A stretch of DNA of 64,000 bases from Letharia columbiana (Eukaryota; Ascomycota; Lecanoromycetes; Lecanorales; Parmeliaceae). Position 1 is the stretch's first letter. Each line of letters opens with the position of its first letter. The position numbers were made by a program, and so were the translations under genes. This document shows, piece by piece, positions 59,695 to 64,000 of the stretch. The DNA lies in assembly GCF_014066305.1 (NCBI RefSeq), contig NW_023501036.1, positions 1,809,501 to 1,873,500 on the forward strand, read 5' to 3'. The notes under the pieces are model-generated. The model was given only the letters and a program-made list of their open reading frames with translations, did not search any database and had not been told where the DNA came from.

Positions 59695-62167
59695 ATGCCG
59701 CCTCCACGAGGGCCCCCTATGATCCCAAGTGAGCACATGTCGGTCGGCGGGTACCTTAGACAACACTATGAATCACACAGTATGCTTGTCACTGCTGAGA
59801 ACACAAGAAGTTGGACCACTTACCTGGAGAAAGGTTTTTCATATGCTGCTGGACAGCAATTTGATATCCCAACCGCTGGTAGTTCGCGAGCTGCACGTAA
59901 GTTTGAAGCTCCGAGATGGGACAGGGACAATACTGACCGGGACAGAGAACATTCCGCCCCAAATGCGTGATGCACGATGGGATAAATACCTCTTGAGTAA
60001 TCCTAGGAGGTGTCTTGAGAATGGAGAAAACGGCGATGCTGGTAAGTCATCCTCCTGAGGAAGCCTGTATGCCAGCAACTAACATTCGTGACTTTGAAAG
60101 AACTAAAGTCTCAAGCGAGAAAGCGGCGAGGAGGTTTGCAATATGTTTGCTACCCTATGAATGCCAGCTGACACAACCAAGAACCAGCGCGCCAGTCAAA
60201 GATGGCAGCGAGGGAGGCCGCTGTGCCCGGTGGAGTTGGATCAAATCACGGACCCCGAGGCAAGGTGCGGTACAACGATTTTGGACTCCTCGAGTTTTGG
60301 AAAGCCGATGAAGAAGCATGGAGTAGGTCATCCGCAGAGCCCTGATAGATTATAATGGAGAGTGGGGCTTACCATGTGTGTAGTACCCGCTGTATACCAT
60401 TGCAGGATCAGAGCCAAATTAATCAACATGGCTAAGACTTGCGAGGCGGACGTCTACAGTAGCTATCCGATATTAGATCTAATGGACGATTAGCTAACGA
60501 GTTTAGGACACCCTCGCGCTTGTGGAGAGCACGATCTCGACATCACAGCCTTTTTGGACTCACAAAAAGACTGGGATCTTGAGCGGGATAATGGCTGGAC
60601 CAATATCCCAGACGGTGTGCTATACATGTTCTCCATGACCGGCTATAAGACTCCTACTTATGATGTCTTATGGATGTATGATGAAGGAAGCGTTGTCCTG
60701 GATCTAGACAACCATCCTGTGAAGAACTACAGCAACATCCCATTGACAATATCATCGAAGATAGAAGGTGCACTGATGGAAGCAATTCGTCGACTTGACC
60801 GGAGGATCACAATGCAGGATTTTGAGGCAAGACTGTAAGTATACCTTTTTCGAGAATCTAGACAGCAGAGACTGACCAATAGTAGACCCAAAGAATGCGG
60901 GAATGGCGAAATTTTAACGCCAGGCGCACTGAACATGCGCGTGTCTCGCTTCCGATTGGAGAATTGTGTCCCAGCTTTGAAGGAGCGCAAGGGTACGAAG
61001 AATTTGCGGCAATACATATGGAATCTCATGAGCCCGGCCGCCCGAGACGCAAACTCAACTCGAGAGTTGAGCAAGCTCTCGAAGGACCAGCAAGAAGAAG
61101 CGCGAAAACAGAATGCCGGAAAGCACGATGCCAACGCAGGAGGTTGGGCGCGTACCAAAGAAAGCCAGAGTAATTCAAGCAAAGAGGTTTCAGCACCAGT
61201 GAACGCTCAGGAGAAAGGTACCACAAAGTCAGCGTCGTTACGATCCAGTCAGAACAAACCACCATGCTTGACTTGCAGAATCAGCTATGATGGCAACACA
61301 GAGCGTCAACCTCCATCCTTTGCTTCGGAACAAGGAAGGAAAAGTCATCCCAGCAAGCGTCGAAAAGTTCGCGAAGCTACACAAAGCGCCATTCATGCCC
61401 CGCAGGGCTCATATCCGAGGGTACCCTATGGAGACGCGTCATTTAATCCCTTCCTGCGCTCCGCAAATCACGGCTATGGCCCGATTAACTCCATCTTGCC
61501 GAGCGAAGTCGCATTCACAACATCCAGCGACAATTCACTGCCTTTTCCAACTTTAAATAGGCAAAACCCATCCGCAGGGTTCGGCTGTGCCACGACACCT
61601 AGTCCAGCGCTACCGAGAGCGTTCCACAACGGTCAACATCTGGTACCATCGGCTCAGCATGATTGTACTCACCAGCGTCCAGACGTCGAAAATACTTTGG
61701 AGAACCCTTACTGCAATTTTGATCTACGGACTTGGTCTATTGATGATCCGGCAGAATTTGTTTCCAGTACCAGCCAACGCATCGTCGACACTTTAGCGAA
61801 CGAAACAGACCCTAATTCGTCCATGGAAATCGACTACCGAAGTCTTCCGCCACGAAATGAAGAGGAGATGGAAGACATACAGAGAGCTCTTGCCCTAACA
61901 AGAGCCAATTATCACTTCCATACCAACTGTGATAGTCTCGAAACAACAAGGTCTTTAAGCTACTTCCAACAAGTGGGGCAGCTAATGGACAGCTTAGCTG
62001 AATATTGGACGCTATTGGACAACCCTCCACGGATGCCGGATCTGATGACATATCAAGAGCCATGGAGAAATGGCTTCAAAAGTTGGACAGTTTGCGCAGG
62101 CGGCGGTGAAGCGTTGGTGAATGAGATATTTGACCAGTATGGAGGCGTCATAGATGACGGGAGATGA
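59695..62167 (+). CDS. P4: uncharacterised fungal P-family protein
   Basis: About 718 residues from seven exons: 59695-59896, 59946-60041, 60101-60133 (33 bases), 60182-60322, 60384-60458, 60507-60834 and 60886-62167. The introns are 48-61 bp. All joins keep frame and the sum is 2157 bases. The family landmarks appear in order: GPRGKVRYNDFGLLEFW, AVYHCRIRAKLI, HPRACGEHDLD, MYDEGSVVLDLDNHPVKNY (from about residue 239), IPLTISSKIEGALMEAIRRL, ITMQDFEARL, MRVSRFRLEN and STRELSKLSKDQ. A disordered part follows, and a C-terminal helical segment ALALTRANYHFHTN...LMDSLAEYWTLLD matches P1 and P2. No known domain, signal or membrane helix is present. This is the best-preserved many-exon copy and a good reference for the family. 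Confidence 0.75.
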
Positions 62168-64000
62168 TGATAGGATACCACGATGAAAGGAAGCCACGAA
62201 ATGAATCATGACTGGAAATAATAACATGATATGGCCATGGCGGGTAGTTACTAGGACCAGAGGCAGTAATAAAGGAAGAGTGAAAGGGTTGATGATAGCC
62301 TCAGTGTGAATGGTAGGCTTCTGGATCGCATACTTGCTAGTGATTAGTGATTAGTGATTAGAGATTAGAGCGGGGAATCAATGAATGTCTGTAGCGCCAA
62401 ACACATCCAGCATAGTGACACTATAAATTAGACCAACCATCCAAAACCTAGACTTACACACCACCCTCAGGAAGAGCACATTTCAAAGGCCCTTCTGAGC
62501 CTTTGATAAAGCATATCACTGTATGCATCCAGTGGCTTCCATGGAATTATCTCATTGTTGCCTACCCTTTAGCTGTTTGCCAACTTGAGCAAATCTAGCA
62601 TGACATTCGTATCATGCAGTGATTGTGCCATTCTTTCAGCTGACCGACCTGACTACTTCTTTCTGGTATATACAAAGAGGCGGAGCAGCCTTGATGCATC
62701 ACACAACGAAAGTCGACTCGACATTGCCTACCGTTGCGAATATTGCGTCATTTGGTATCCGGGCAAATGATTCACGATAGAGGAGTGAGACATGTATCTT
62801 GGACCGTGTGTACCGCAAAGCTAATGACGCATATGATTGCGATCTTGAAGGAAATCAAAACCTTGATTGTGCCTGAAGTGGGGAAAGAGCAGATGTAAAA
62901 GCCGTGAGATACTTCGACAGGTCATCATGGCAGATGAAGACTGTGAGGGACAATGCGGTCTGAAACGGAGTGAAATGAATTGGTGCAGGTTCGTGCCTGA
63001 TAGAGCCAAAGATCACCTGCGGTTACCTTTCTTCATTTCGCCGTCAGGTAATGGCTGCCATCGCCCACAGAAAGTACCATATCGGTCCGGGGACCACGCG
63101 ACCAATGCTCCTCAGCAGACAACAAACAGCGATCAAACGGTTGCCAGAACAAGCCATTACGATCCCCTCTTGAAAATCATGTCAAGCACCGTTCACTCCA
63201 TCCATGCTTCCTCTTTGGAGATACATCGAGACCTGACGGCTCACTCAGAGCTAAGGATCGAAGCACCTTGCGCTCGCAATTGAACACCGCGCCTTATGCA
63301 CGTTCATACCGGATTCCTGACTCCTACTGTGGGAGTGAAATCCGGAGCTGAGCTCCACTTCCTTTTGACCCTCCTGCGTGAAGAAAAGGATGCTGAGGAT
63401 CTCGGGTATGGAGAACGTATATAAATATGATGTGTATCAGACCAGAGCCAGCCAACAGTGGTCGGACCAGCGTTTGAGTACTGTTGTTCGGTCTAAAAAC
63501 CCTCTGCAACACCTTTCCCGGCATTCGGCACCACACCCACGGCCATGTCAGCAGGCGACGGACCAGAAAATGGCGTCAAAACTGCCATGAGAGTACCATG
63601 GCCACGAGGCTCAACATGAGCTTTTTGAGTTGCAGGAGAGCCCTCGTTCTTCTTTGACCAATTGACCCTTGTGAAAAGAGATCGGCGTGGTACGAGAGCA
63701 GAATTTTCTCAGGGAGTTGAGGGAGTCCAGCAAGAGCTTCGAGACTTCGTCAGTATATATTTGACTCGGTAAATATACGCGTTTGCTTGGCATCGCCAAG
63801 CCTTGGGAAAAAGGGGTTGAGTTTGAGTAAGTGCATCAAATCCTTTGCAGCGCTGCAGCACCTCTGACTGCAATAGAGCCTCCCTCCGCTTGATGCGTAG
63901 TCTCATTATAGTTGTTCGGACTTCAACCTGTTCCCGGTAAGCATTAAACGACTGGGACCCCTTTTTCTCTCTTCCAGTGACCATAATCAACAAAGCACTT
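62168..64000. other. Gene-free or undetermined right end
   Basis: No gene can be supported with confidence. A plus-strand open frame from the ATG at 62927 to 63283 (118 residues, MADEDCEGQCGLKRSEMNW) is possible but has no recognisable feature. The last 700 bases may include the edge of another gene outside the window. Confidence 0.4.
62337..62369. repeat. 8-bp tandem repeat GTGATTA(G/A)
   Basis: Three perfect copies and one or two altered copies of an 8-base unit (AGTGATTAG type) lie in the 3' flank of P4. This is a simple-sequence repeat. Confidence 0.7.

Noticed and set aside
62337..62369. CRISPR-like or telomere-like array
   Set aside because: The unit is 8 bases, uninterrupted and degenerate; it is a simple microsatellite in a fungal genome.
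1..64000. tRNA, rRNA or transposon genes
   Set aside because: I looked for cloverleaf arms with a TTCRA box, rRNA-like blocks, and reverse transcriptase or transposase motifs, and saw none. A tRNA scan and a repeat search would be decisive.

Overview
The window is nuclear DNA of a filamentous ascomycete (Pezizomycotina). The evidence is short introns of about 45-170 bp with GTRNGT donors and CTNAC-like branch points, protein families restricted to or typical of these fungi (BYS1, FHA-linked kinases, wax-synthase-like MBOAT proteins), and a set of fungal housekeeping genes. I cannot place it below subphylum. No tRNA, rRNA, CRISPR array or recognisable transposon protein was seen.

Layout. (1) 1-1.9 kb: 3' part of a SNF2-family ATPase gene, cut by the window edge. 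(2) 1.9-5.2 kb: gene-free DNA with decayed tandem repeats. (3) 5.2-23 kb: a left accessory island made of three copies of one cassette in tandem. Each copy is a minus-strand gene for a large tryptophan-rich coiled-coil protein (called A1, A2, A3 here) divergent from a plus-strand gene for an FHA-like/serine-threonine kinase (K1, K2, K3). The order is <A1 K1> <A2 K2> <A3 K3>, with a repeat period of about 6.3-6.6 kb. Pair 1 is broken in both genes; pairs 2 and 3 are open. (4) 24.5-42.3 kb: a core block with a BYS1-type secreted protein, the RNA polymerase I subunit RPA49, a small LURP-one/tubby-like protein, mitochondrial 5-aminolevulinate synthase (first step of haem synthesis), a YPP1/TTC7-type scaffold of the plasma-membrane PI4-kinase complex, RIX1 (60S ribosome assembly) and a wax-synthase-like membrane acyltransferase carrying a one-base frame break. 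(5) 43.5-62.2 kb: a right accessory island with four plus-strand paralogues (P1-P4) of an uncharacterised fungal family, mixed with small unknown genes. P3 carries a one-base frameshift. (6) 62.2-64 kb: nothing convincing.

The housekeeping block contains genes of ribosome production (RPA49, RIX1), haem synthesis and phosphoinositide signalling. The two flanking islands look like regions of gene birth and death. The most interesting system is the repeated divergent kinase/coiled-coil pair: strict pairing, repeated duplication, and loss of both partners together suggest that the two proteins work together. The gene models below were built by hand from splice sites and comparison between paralogues. 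Exon sums were checked to be divisible by three, but none was tested against transcripts.
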